A stretch of DNA of 64,000 bases from Bacteroidota bacterium. GTDB taxonomy: Bacteria; Bacteroidota; Ignavibacteria; UBA10030; UBA8401. The notes under the pieces are model-generated. The model was not told where the DNA came from, ran no database searches, and saw only the letters and a program-made list of their open reading frames with translations. A program made the translations under genes and the position numbers. The stretch is from positions 62,001 through 126,000 of the forward strand of contig JAJYOK010000002.1 of assembly GCA_021796215.1 (NCBI GenBank), given 5' to 3'. Shown one piece after another: positions 36,245-43,560 of this stretch (its first letter is position 1; every line of letters starts with the position of its first letter).

Positions 36245-37294
36245 ATGAAAAACTTTTTGAAAGCACTTGTAATTGGAATGTTGCTCGTTGGAGCGGTAAG
36301 CACGAGCAGTGCGCAGCTTCAATTGACCGGCGCCGGTTCAACATTCATCTATGTCATCGCAACAAAGTGGTTCGATGTCTATCATCAGAAAACCGGGACA
36401 CAGTTCAATTATCAATCGATTGGCAGCGGTGCTGGAATTAAGCAAGTGACCGAAGGAACTGTTGATTTTGGCGCAACCGATGGACCAATGACTGATGAAC
36501 AATTGAGTGAAGCGAAGCAAAAACAGGGAACAGATATTCTTCACCTTCCGGCAATTATGGGAGGGGAAGCGATCACTTACAATGAACCCGCAATCAAAGG
36601 CAAACTCCGCTTAACTCCGGAAGTCATTGCCGGCATCTATCTCGGCGAAATTACCATGTGGAATGATGCAAAAATTAAAGCGGCAAATCCCGGCATGTCG
36701 CTTCCTTCAACAAGCATTCTTGTTGTGCATCGCTCCGATGGAAGCGGGACATCATATATCTTCACAGATTATTTAAGCAAGGTCAGCACAGAGTGGGAAC
36801 AAAAAGTCGGACGCGGGACATCGGTGAACTGGCCTGTAGGATTAGGTGGGAAAGGAAATGAAGGCGTGTCAGGTTTAGTGAAACAGACCGAGGGATCCAT
36901 CGGCTATGTTGAGCTTGCTTATGCAGTCAAAAATAATCTGCCGTACGCGTCCGTGCAAAACAAAGCCGGAGTATTTCTTGATCCGACATTTGAAACAGTT
37001 ACTGCCGCGGCGGCAGGTGCAGCAAAACACATGCCCGCCGATCTGCGTGTTTCAATTACCAATGCTGATGGAAAAAATTCCTACCCCATCTGCGGGTTTA
37101 CATGGTTCCTTGTTCCCAAACAAATAAAAGATAAAACGAAAGCTGAAGCGCTTGTAAAATTTTTAAAATGGGCTTTCACGGATGGACAGAAATACGCCAA
37201 AGACCTTCTTTATTCTCCATTGCCGAAACAGGTCGTTGCACTTAACGAAAAGAAAATTGCTTCCATCACTTACAACGGTAAGCCAATCAAGTAA
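36245..37294 (+). CDS. pstS: Phosphate ABC transporter substrate-binding protein
   Basis: PstS binds phosphate in the periplasm and passes it to the PstCAB importer. After the signal peptide (LVIGMLLVGAVSTSSAQ) come LTGAGSTFIYVIATKWF, NYQSIGSGAGIKQ, VDFGATDGPM, the anion-binding HRSDGSGTSYIFTDYL, and GGKGNEGV with a later TEGSIGYVELAYA. The 349-residue length is normal. The transporter genes pstC, pstA and pstB are not adjacent; a terminator follows at 37381. Confidence 0.95.
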   Translation: MKNFLKALVIGMLLVGAVSTSSAQLQLTGAGSTFIYVIATKWFDVYHQKTGTQFNYQSIGSGAGIKQVTEGTVDFGATDGPMTDEQLSEAKQKQGTDILHLPAIMGGEAITYNEPAIKGKLRLTPEVIAGIYLGEITMWNDAKIKAANPGMSLPSTSILVVHRSDGSGTSYIFTDYLSKVSTEWEQKVGRGTSVNWPVGLGGKGNEGVSGLVKQTEGSIGYVELAYAVKNNLPYASVQNKAGVFLDPTFETVTAAAAGAAKHMPADLRVSITNADGKNSYPICGFTWFLVPKQIKDKTKAEALVKFLKWAFTDGQKYAKDLLYSPLPKQVVALNEKKIASITYNGKPIK

Positions 37295-37380
37295 ATGCCA
37301 AAGGCATCCCTTCGGGACATGTCTCCCCCCAAGGGATTTTTCAACTTGCTCACGGCGCTTGGTCTGCCGCTTCGCACAAA

Positions 37381-37409
37381 AACGGGATTCGAATAGAATC
37401 CCGTTTTTC
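37381..37409. terminator. Strong terminator between pstS and convergent gene
   Basis: AACGGGATTC-GAATA-GAATCCCGTT is a perfect 10-bp hairpin. It is preceded by A residues and followed by T residues, so it can serve both pstS and the leftward SpoIIE gene. Confidence 0.9.
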
Positions 37410-37455
37410 ATTTTAGAGAAACCAAAAAAATCGCTCTCAAAGCTATTAAGATTTT

Positions 37456-38574
37456 TTATTCACGTTTCACAAGAATCAATGAAAGATCATCTGCAGGACT
37501 GGCATTACCGATAAAACGATCAACTTCCGCCACAAGCGACACACCGACTTGACTTGGTACACCGGAAGACGACTGCCCCAAAGGGGTTCTCAACAAAAAT
37601 TTCATCAGTCTCTCTTTACCAAAAAATTCTCCTTGCTCGTTGCGTGCTTCAGTAACTCCGTCGGAATACAAAACACAGAGATCGCCGTTTTTCATCTGAA
37701 CTACGCGCTCGGTATATTGAATTTCACGCGCCAAGCCGAGCGCAGGTTCTCCTTTTTCCATTTCTTCCACGGCGCTATTGCTCAACACAAGAGCCGGAAG
37801 ATGTCCGGCATTGACAATACGCACTTCTCCCCCGCTGCATTCCGCGTACAACAACGATGCAAACATGTTCGAAGGACTGTCACGGTGAAAAATTGCGTTG
37901 ATCCGGCTGATAAGAGACCCAAGTCCGCCGTCGGAGGGTTCGCTAAATGCCAGAGCGCGAATTGTCGCCTGAAGTTTTGCCGTCAGCAATGCCGCGCGCA
38001 ATCCTTTTCCAGAAACATCGGCAATGGCAACGCCAAAACGATGGTCGTCGAGACGAAGGAAATCTACCAAATCGCCGCATACTTCATTAGCAGAACGTGT
38101 GAAGAGCCAGATAGACCATCCATCAAATTTCGGAGTTCGTTCAGGCATCAGCGATTCCTGAATGCGCCGGCCGGCTTCAAGCTCGTCATGTGCCAGCAGT
38201 TTATCTTTCAATTCAAGAATCAAAATAAGCACGAGTGCCGCACCGCCAAGAAGTGCGGTATCACTATGGACGCTTCTCCCTTCTTTATTGATATCAATGC
38301 TAATGTTCATTAGCAACAGAACACCGATAACAAGCATGAGGCGGCGAAACGGAGATAATTTGTAGAACATTCCACGCAAAACCCAACCCGTGATATGCAA
38401 AGCACTCCGAACGGCTCGCATTGTTTTGAGACGCCCACGCTGTTCGTCGGTCAGATAAAATTCTTTGATCTCGCGCAGTTCTTTAAAGAACGTTTTGCCC
38501 ATATCCGACCTGCGGAAATCATCGAACAAAACATGAAAAAAATTGTGCGGTCGATTCGTATCAAATGATGTCAT
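37456..38574 (-). CDS. Membrane SpoIIE/RsbU-type PP2C serine phosphatase
   Basis: The 372-residue protein has two hydrophobic segments (LMLVIGVLLLMNISI and LLGGAALVLILILEL) followed by a PP2C domain: RRIQESLMPERTPKF, CGDLVDFL, VAIADVSGKGLRAALLTAKLQATIRAL, NAGHLPALV and VLYSDGVTEARN with ADDLSLILV at the end. Such phosphatases usually dephosphorylate STAS antagonists in partner-switching. GDLVDF replaces the common GDYYDF. ATG at 38574 follows AAGG; an in-frame ATG at 38643 is less likely. A short CCCCAAAGGGG palindrome lies inside the 3' part (37577-37597). Confidence 0.88.
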   Translation of the reverse strand: MTSFDTNRPHNFFHVLFDDFRRSDMGKTFFKELREIKEFYLTDEQRGRLKTMRAVRSALHITGWVLRGMFYKLSPFRRLMLVIGVLLLMNISIDINKEGRSVHSDTALLGGAALVLILILELKDKLLAHDELEAGRRIQESLMPERTPKFDGWSIWLFTRSANEVCGDLVDFLRLDDHRFGVAIADVSGKGLRAALLTAKLQATIRALAFSEPSDGGLGSLISRINAIFHRDSPSNMFASLLYAECSGGEVRIVNAGHLPALVLSNSAVEEMEKGEPALGLAREIQYTERVVQMKNGDLCVLYSDGVTEARNEQGEFFGKERLMKFLLRTPLGQSSSGVPSQVGVSLVAEVDRFIGNASPADDLSLILVKRE

Positions 38575-38671
38575 ATTGAAAAGCCCTTGGATATAGTTAC
38601 ACAATGATACGGCAAAAAAATGAAAATGTTTAGACTTTATCATTTTTGACTTTTAAAAGCTGCGCCTTTTT

Positions 38672-38679
38672 TAATTTTG
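38672..38679 (+). promoter_or_regulatory. Possible Bacteroidota -7 element upstream of merR
   Basis: TAATTTTG matches TAnnTTTG and lies 84 bp before the merR start. A TTTG at 38645-38648 is 23 bases upstream, longer than the usual spacing, so this is a tentative promoter. Confidence 0.35.
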
Positions 38680-38744
38680 AGAGACATAGGCTTCATCTCT
38701 TTTCAAAACCCGCGAAAAACACAAAGGTCCATTGGCATTAAACT

Positions 38745-38760
38745 TGTATTTATAAATACA
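38745..38760 (+). promoter_or_regulatory. Perfect 16-bp palindrome, candidate operator of merR operon
   Basis: TGTATTTATAAATACA is a perfect inverted repeat ending three bases before the merR ATG. Its position fits binding of a dimeric regulator, perhaps the MerR protein itself, and it would also overlap the ribosome-binding region. Confidence 0.55.
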
Positions 38761-38763
38761 GCT

Positions 38764-39198
38764 ATGAAGACGTTTGATAGAGAGAAACCGATATACACCA
38801 TTGCAACCGCTGCGGGCATGGTCGGCGTTTCAGTTGAAACCCTGCGACTGTATGAGCGGCGCGGACTCATTCTCATTTATAAAAGCCGAGGGAATCAGCG
38901 TCTCTATTCACAATCGGATGTTGAGAGATTTGAATGCATCAGAAAAGCGATCAACGAGCACAAGATTTCGATTGAAGGCATTCGCCGGATGCAGGCAATG
39001 ATTCCGTGCTGGGAATATGTACAATGTTCAACAGAACAGCGCAATGTGTGCCCCGCGTATAACAGGCCCGACGCAGGTTGTTGGACATATAAACATAAAA
39101 AGAATGCCTGCAAAGACCGCGAATGCAAAACCTGTTCTGTTTACCAGCTTTCGGCAGATTGCGATAATATCAAAGCTGCGATCCATCAAAGGAAATGA
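38764..39198 (+). CDS. MerR-family regulator with Cys-rich C-terminal domain
   Basis: Residues 8-75 form a MerR winged-helix domain (YTIATAAGMVGVSVETLRLY, RRGLI, NQRLYSQSDVERF). The C-terminal part is short and contains eight cysteines (82, 88, 96, 106, 116, 121, 124, 133) with two CW pairs (PCWEYVQC and GCWTYK), the pattern of so-called two-CW proteins, likely to bind metal, heme or an Fe-S cluster. The usual long dimer coiled coil is reduced. ATG at 38764 fits the domain start. It lies three bases upstream of the octaheme cytochrome gene, so it is probably the local regulator and a redox or sulfur sensor. Confidence 0.88.
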   Translation: MKTFDREKPIYTIATAAGMVGVSVETLRLYERRGLILIYKSRGNQRLYSQSDVERFECIRKAINEHKISIEGIRRMQAMIPCWEYVQCSTEQRNVCPAYNRPDAGCWTYKHKKNACKDRECKTCSVYQLSADCDNIKAAIHQRK

Positions 39199-39201
39199 AC
39201 C

Positions 39202-40818
39202 ATGAAAAAAATATTCTTTGCTCTCCTCCTCCTCGGGGCTTCCATCGGACTGGTGCTGACCGCTCTTCATAAAAACAGCACCGAGAGTACACCACTGTCC
39301 GAGTTAAGGAAACAATATTCTCAAAAAACAAAACCATCCGTTGATCATTCTCTCTTCCCTCAACTCAAAAAAAAATTTACCAAACCCCAACAAGTTACTG
39401 CCGCGTGTATTTCCTGCCATAACGGACGAACAGAAGAAGTGATGCACTCGACACACTGGAACTGGGAACGTCTCGAATATATCAAGGGGAAAGGCATCAG
39501 GGCAATCGGTAAAAGAAATATTCTGAATAATTTCTGCATCGGCATAGCGGGCAGTGAAAAAAGCTGCACACGATGTCATGTCGGATACGGATATGCGAAT
39601 ACGGCTGCATACTTCACAGACTCGCTCAATGTAGATTGCCTTGCCTGCCACGATAACAGCGGCACGTACATGAAGGCAAACGAGAAAGCAGGAATGCCCG
39701 ACACTTCAGTGAATTTAAATTTCGTGGCGCAGCATGTCGGCAAGCCGACCCGAACGGATTGCGGCGCCTGCCATTTTTTCGGCGGAGGCGGCAACAATGT
39801 GAAACATGGCGACCTCGAAATGGCGCTGTTCGACCCATCGCGAAATGTTGACGTCCATATGGCGTCCGACGGCGCAGATATGCAATGCGTGGACTGCCAC
39901 ACTGCACAAAAACATCAGATGTTGGGAAAAATGTATTCCGTGTCTTCTATGAACCGCAACCGCGTTCAATGTGAAACCTGCCACGGCTCGATGCCTCACA
40001 CCGACAACGTGCTGAACGATCACACGCTTAAAGTTGCCTGCCAAACATGCCATATACCGGTGTACGCAAAAGTGAATCCAACGAAGCTTTTCTGGGACTG
40101 GTCTCAAGCCGGAAGATTGAAAGACGGCAAGCCGTTTGAAGAAAAAGATTCGAACGGTACCGACGTTTATATGTCCATCAAAGGAGCATTTGTGTGGGGA
40201 AAGAACGTAAAACCAGATTACCTCTGGTTCAACGGCACAGCGTCGCATTACCTTGTCGGTGATGCAATTGATCCGTCAAAGATGGTAAAGATCAATACAC
40301 TGTACGGCAGTTATGATGATCCCGATGCAAAGATTTATCCGGTGAAAATTCACCGCGGGAAACAAATCTACGATGCACAATATCACTATCTCATACAACC
40401 GAAATTATTCTCCGACAAACCCGGCGATGGCGGCTACTGGGGTGACTTCAACTGGAACCGTGCCGCAGAAGAAGGTATGAAAAAAATCAATCTCCCCTAC
40501 AGCGGCAAGTACGGTTTTGTCGAAACGGAAATGTATTGGCCCGTTAACCATATGATTTCTCCGAAAGAACAAACAGTGTCATGCACAGAATGCCACACGC
40601 GTGAAAACGGGCGACTTGCCAATCTCAACGGATTTTATTTGCCGGGAAGGGATTACAATGCAAGCGTGGAATTGTTCGGCAAAGGAATTCTTCTGCTCAC
40701 ACTTGTCGGCATCATTCTTCACGGCGGAGCAAGAATTGTTGTTCGTCGGAAGCGTTCCAAGATGATCTCTAACTCTAAAGCGGAGACCATCTCTGCTAAA
40801 TCAAAAGGAGCAAAGTAA
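39202..40818 (+). CDS. Octaheme c-type cytochrome, tetrathionate reductase family
   Basis: The 538-residue protein has an N-terminal hydrophobic segment (5-22) and eight CxxCH heme motifs at Cys69, 122, 146, 187, 229, 257, 280 and 461 (CISCH, CTRCH, CLACH, CGACH, CVDCH, CETCH, CQTCH, CTECH). The number, spacing and the long gap before heme 8 match the Shewanella OTR family, which reduces tetrathionate, and nitrite and hydroxylamine in vitro. A C-terminal helix (494-513) anchors it, facing the periplasm. The last 20 residues are encoded by a palindromic repeat (40760-40792). The next gene, a cytochrome b, would supply electrons from quinol. Confidence 0.92.
   Translation: MKKIFFALLLLGASIGLVLTALHKNSTESTPLSELRKQYSQKTKPSVDHSLFPQLKKKFTKPQQVTAACISCHNGRTEEVMHSTHWNWERLEYIKGKGIRAIGKRNILNNFCIGIAGSEKSCTRCHVGYGYANTAAYFTDSLNVDCLACHDNSGTYMKANEKAGMPDTSVNLNFVAQHVGKPTRTDCGACHFFGGGGNNVKHGDLEMALFDPSRNVDVHMASDGADMQCVDCHTAQKHQMLGKMYSVSSMNRNRVQCETCHGSMPHTDNVLNDHTLKVACQTCHIPVYAKVNPTKLFWDWSQAGRLKDGKPFEEKDSNGTDVYMSIKGAFVWGKNVKPDYLWFNGTASHYLVGDAIDPSKMVKINTLYGSYDDPDAKIYPVKIHRGKQIYDAQYHYLIQPKLFSDKPGDGGYWGDFNWNRAAEEGMKKINLPYSGKYGFVETEMYWPVNHMISPKEQTVSCTECHTRENGRLANLNGFYLPGRDYNASVELFGKGILLLTLVGIILHGGARIVVRRKRSKMISNSKAETISAKSKGAK
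40760..40792. repeat. AGATGRTCTC palindromic repeat within the octaheme gene 3' end
   Basis: AGATGATCTC (40760-40769) and GAGACCATCT (40783-40792) form an inverted repeat with one mismatch around 13 bases. Related palindromes (AGATGGAGCCCATCT at 35018, AGATGGTCCC...GAGACTATC at 60905) occur between genes. Confidence 0.55.
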
Positions 40819-40819
40819 C

Positions 40820-41479
40820 ATGAAAAAGGAATATGTCTATCGTGCATTTGAGCGATTCTGGCACTGGACGCAAGCGGCACTTATCATTTTTCTCGGCGTC
40901 TCAGGCTTTGAAATTCACGGATCACTTCATTTCTTCGGCTACGAAAATGCTGTGCACTACCACAATATCGCTGCAATCAGTTTTCTCATCCTCATTGCGT
41001 TCGCAATCTTCTGGCATTTGACGACAGGCGAATGGCGGCAATACATTCCGACATGGAAAAATCTCCGTGCTCAGGCGGAATATTATATTTTCGGAATTTT
41101 CCGCAACGCTCCACATCCGACAAAAAAAACCGTGTTGAGCAAACTGAATCCGTTGCAAAAAATTGTGTACGCCGGATTGAAAGTGCTCGTCATTCCTGTA
41201 ATGGTAATTACTGGACTTCTTTACATGTTCTATCGCTATCCTCAGAAATATGAAGTTCTCAGCTTGAATATCAAAAATTTGGAAGCAATCGCGATTCTCC
41301 ATACTGTCGGTGCATTCCTCCTTGTTGCGTTCTTCATTATGCACCTGTATTTGATCACGACGGGACAAACAGTAACATCGAACCTGAAGGCGATGATCAC
41401 AGGCTACGAAGAACTTGAAGGCGAACCGCATGAAAAGAAAAAATATCCTGAAGTTAATGAACCTGTTCTATCCAAGTGA
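40820..41479 (+). CDS. Membrane cytochrome b (cytochrome b561/NiFe-hydrogenase b type)
   Basis: The 219-residue protein has four hydrophobic helices and histidines positioned as in di-heme b cytochromes: FERFWHWTQAALI, ENAVHYHNIAAISF, AIFWHLTTGEW, ILHTVGAFLLVAFFIMHLYLI. Such proteins pass electrons from menaquinol to a periplasmic partner, here most likely the octaheme cytochrome one base upstream. AAAGGAG precedes the ATG. The C-terminal 25 residues are charged and cytoplasmic. Confidence 0.9.
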   Translation: MKKEYVYRAFERFWHWTQAALIIFLGVSGFEIHGSLHFFGYENAVHYHNIAAISFLILIAFAIFWHLTTGEWRQYIPTWKNLRAQAEYYIFGIFRNAPHPTKKTVLSKLNPLQKIVYAGLKVLVIPVMVITGLLYMFYRYPQKYEVLSLNIKNLEAIAILHTVGAFLLVAFFIMHLYLITTGQTVTSNLKAMITGYEELEGEPHEKKKYPEVNEPVLSK

Positions 41480-41488
41480 GATAAGACA

Positions 41489-42001
41489 ATGAACACAAAA
41501 TATATGAATCCGTACCTTGCCGGATTTTTTCTCGGCTTGGTTTTACTTGCAACAATTTTTATTACCGGACGCGGCTTGGGTGCGAGCGGCGCAATTAAAG
41601 ATGTTACCATTGCTGTAATGGACGTTTTTGCACCGGCACATACGGAACGGGCACCGTTCTTCAACAATTATGTCGGGCCGGGAAAAGAAAATCCGCTGAA
41701 ATCATGGCTCGTGTTTGAAATTGCGGGCGTTTTCATCGGAGCGTTCGTTTCCGGCTTGGCGTCCAATCGGTTAAAATTTGTTACTGAAGCGGGGCCGAAA
41801 GTCCGCCCGAAACTTCGCTGGCTCTTTGCAGCAATCGGCGGAGCGCTCTTCGGGCTCGGCGCACAATTCGCGCGGGGATGCACAAGCGGTGCGGCTCTCA
41901 GCGGAATGGCGGTGCTTTCAACGGCGGGCTTCATTGCAATGCTCGCAATCTTCGGCACCGGGTACGCAGTGGCGTACGTTGCCAGAAAATTATGGCTTTA
42001 A
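41489..42001 (+). CDS. YeeE/YedE family sulfur transporter, N-terminal-type half
   Basis: This 170-residue membrane protein has the YeeE/YedE (TsuA-type) signature GLGAQFARGCTSGAALSGMAVLS and several helices. Characterised TsuA imports thiosulfate through conserved cysteines that line the channel. This protein is half the length of the fused transporters, and a second half follows 98 bp downstream, so the two probably assemble. A long loop between helices (APAHTERAPFFNNYVGPGKE) is unusual. It lies in the octaheme cytochrome operon. Confidence 0.87.
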   Translation: MNTKYMNPYLAGFFLGLVLLATIFITGRGLGASGAIKDVTIAVMDVFAPAHTERAPFFNNYVGPGKENPLKSWLVFEIAGVFIGAFVSGLASNRLKFVTEAGPKVRPKLRWLFAAIGGALFGLGAQFARGCTSGAALSGMAVLSTAGFIAMLAIFGTGYAVAYVARKLWL

Positions 42002-42047
42002 ACTGAAGTTATATAAAATGATTTTTTCAGATGACAAAACAGAGTAT

Positions 42048-42076
42048 CGTCATTCCCGCGAAGTCGGGCATGACAG
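42048..42076. repeat. REP-like palindromic repeat (copy 4, reverse orientation)
   Basis: CGTCATTCCCGCGAAGTCGG followed by GCATGACAG lies in the 98-bp gap between the two half-transporter genes, in the opposite orientation to the copy at 3345. Confidence 0.7.
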
Positions 42077-42099
42077 CTTCCTAACAAAAAGGTGAAACA

Positions 42100-43296
42100 A
42101 TGGGTCCATTCGTTCCTGATCTTATCTCCGACCAATTGAATTTGGTCGTTGCCTTGCTGCTCGGCATTGCTTTTGGCTTCGTGCTTGAGCAAGCAGGCTT
42201 TTCCTCATCGCGGAAACTTGCCGGAGTTTTCTACGGCTACGACTTCACCGTGCTGCGCGTATTTTTTACGGCAGCGATTACGGCGATGAGCGGCGTTCTC
42301 TTACTCGATTATTTCGGGCTGCTCGACACCGACATTATTTTTGTAAATCCAACGTGGCTTGTTCCGACAATTGTCGGCGGCGCCATAATGGGCGTCGGTT
42401 TTATTCTCGGCGGCTATTGCCCGGGCACAAGCGTGTGCGCGGCGGCAATCGGAAAAATTGATGCGATGTTCTTTGTCGGCGGAGGATTGTTAGGCGTGTT
42501 TGTGTTCGGCGAATTGTATCCGCTGTACGATAATTTTTACGCATCTACATCCCTCGGTGCTGTCAAGGTTTTTGATTCACTCGGAATGACGCAGGGAGTC
42601 TTTGCATTTATTTTGATTGCTATTGCCGTCGGTGCGTTCGCCATTACAACACTTATCGAAAAACGAGCGAATAAGACTTCCGCCCCATCATTCGAGTTCA
42701 AACCGAAAAAACATTTTGCCGCAGGAACTGCTGTTGTTGCGCTTGGCGTTCTGTTCATTTTCATGCCGAACAGAAAAACACATCTTATCAACGAAGTGAG
42801 CGGCACACACTACATCTCCTCGCATTCGGTAAGCACAATGGACGTTGACGAACTTGCCTTCCGCATTGTTGACCATGAACCGAATGTGCACATTGTTGAC
42901 ATTCGTTCAGCCGCTGAGTATGCAAAACTCGCTCTCCCCGGTTCGGACAATATGACTCTGCGCGATTTTTTCAGTAAAGAGTGGGCACCTCTTTTTTCAC
43001 AACGGCACGTGAAGAAAATTCTTCTTGCCGATAACGAAACGGAAGAGCGCACCGGGTATTTGCTTTTGCAAAAATTGGGCTACGAAAATCTCGCCGTGCT
43101 GAACGGCGGATTTGAAGCGTTCAACAAAACTATTCTCTCTCCATCAACATTTGTTCCGGTGGGAACGCGCTGGGATAATGATGTCAAGGAATTCCGGGAA
43201 CAAGCGCGCACAAAAATTCTGAAGATGATTGCCGACAGCAGAAATGCAGGGCCAAAGGTAGAGAAAAAACCGAAGAAGATTCAGGGAGGATGCTGA
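42100..43296 (+). CDS. YeeE/YedE half-transporter fused to rhodanese-like domain lacking catalytic Cys
   Basis: Residues 1-225 are membrane helices with the YeeE/YedE pattern GFVLEQAGFSSSRKLAG and GVGFILGGYCPGTSVCAAAIG (Cys107, Cys113). Residues about 245-345 form a rhodanese fold (HIVDIRSAAEYAKLALPGS ... NLAVLNGGFEAF), but the active-site loop reads ILLADNETEERTGY: Asp311 stands where the persulfide-carrying Cys belongs. The tail is Lys-rich and ends in Gly-Gly-Cys. The fusion suggests that imported sulfur is handed to a cytoplasmic domain; with the normal Cys missing, the domain may only bind, or the C-terminal Cys may carry the sulfur. This last point is inference. Confidence 0.87.
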   Translation: MGPFVPDLISDQLNLVVALLLGIAFGFVLEQAGFSSSRKLAGVFYGYDFTVLRVFFTAAITAMSGVLLLDYFGLLDTDIIFVNPTWLVPTIVGGAIMGVGFILGGYCPGTSVCAAAIGKIDAMFFVGGGLLGVFVFGELYPLYDNFYASTSLGAVKVFDSLGMTQGVFAFILIAIAVGAFAITTLIEKRANKTSAPSFEFKPKKHFAAGTAVVALGVLFIFMPNRKTHLINEVSGTHYISSHSVSTMDVDELAFRIVDHEPNVHIVDIRSAAEYAKLALPGSDNMTLRDFFSKEWAPLFSQRHVKKILLADNETEERTGYLLLQKLGYENLAVLNGGFEAFNKTILSPSTFVPVGTRWDNDVKEFREQARTKILKMIADSRNAGPKVEKKPKKIQGGC

Positions 43297-43320
43297 GATT
43301 CCGCAACGATGTATCGTTGT

Positions 43321-43359
43321 AAAAAAAGCCAATCCCGATTACCGGAATTGGCTTTTTTT
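43321..43359. terminator. Bidirectional terminator after the sulfur operon
   Basis: Seven A residues, a stem GCCAATCCCG/CCGGAATTGGC with a short loop, and seven T residues lie 25 bp after the operon's last stop codon. Confidence 0.9.
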
Positions 43360-43560
43360 ATCCTAACTCTGAGCCAACCCATACACCATCAACTTGACAA
43401 TCTCACGAAAAGACTTAGATTAGCCACATACATAGTTTTGCGCTCTCCAGAACAGCACAAAAAGACAAACTATTTTGAAAACCACCATTTATTTTCGATT
43501 ACAGAGAATTTCCATAATGTCTTGCATTGGGACCGGGCGATACGATTCTGAGAGGTTCGA

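Noticed and set aside
37549-38313. Rightward open frame of 254 codons
   Set aside because: It is antisense to the SpoIIE phosphatase gene, which has complete catalytic motifs.
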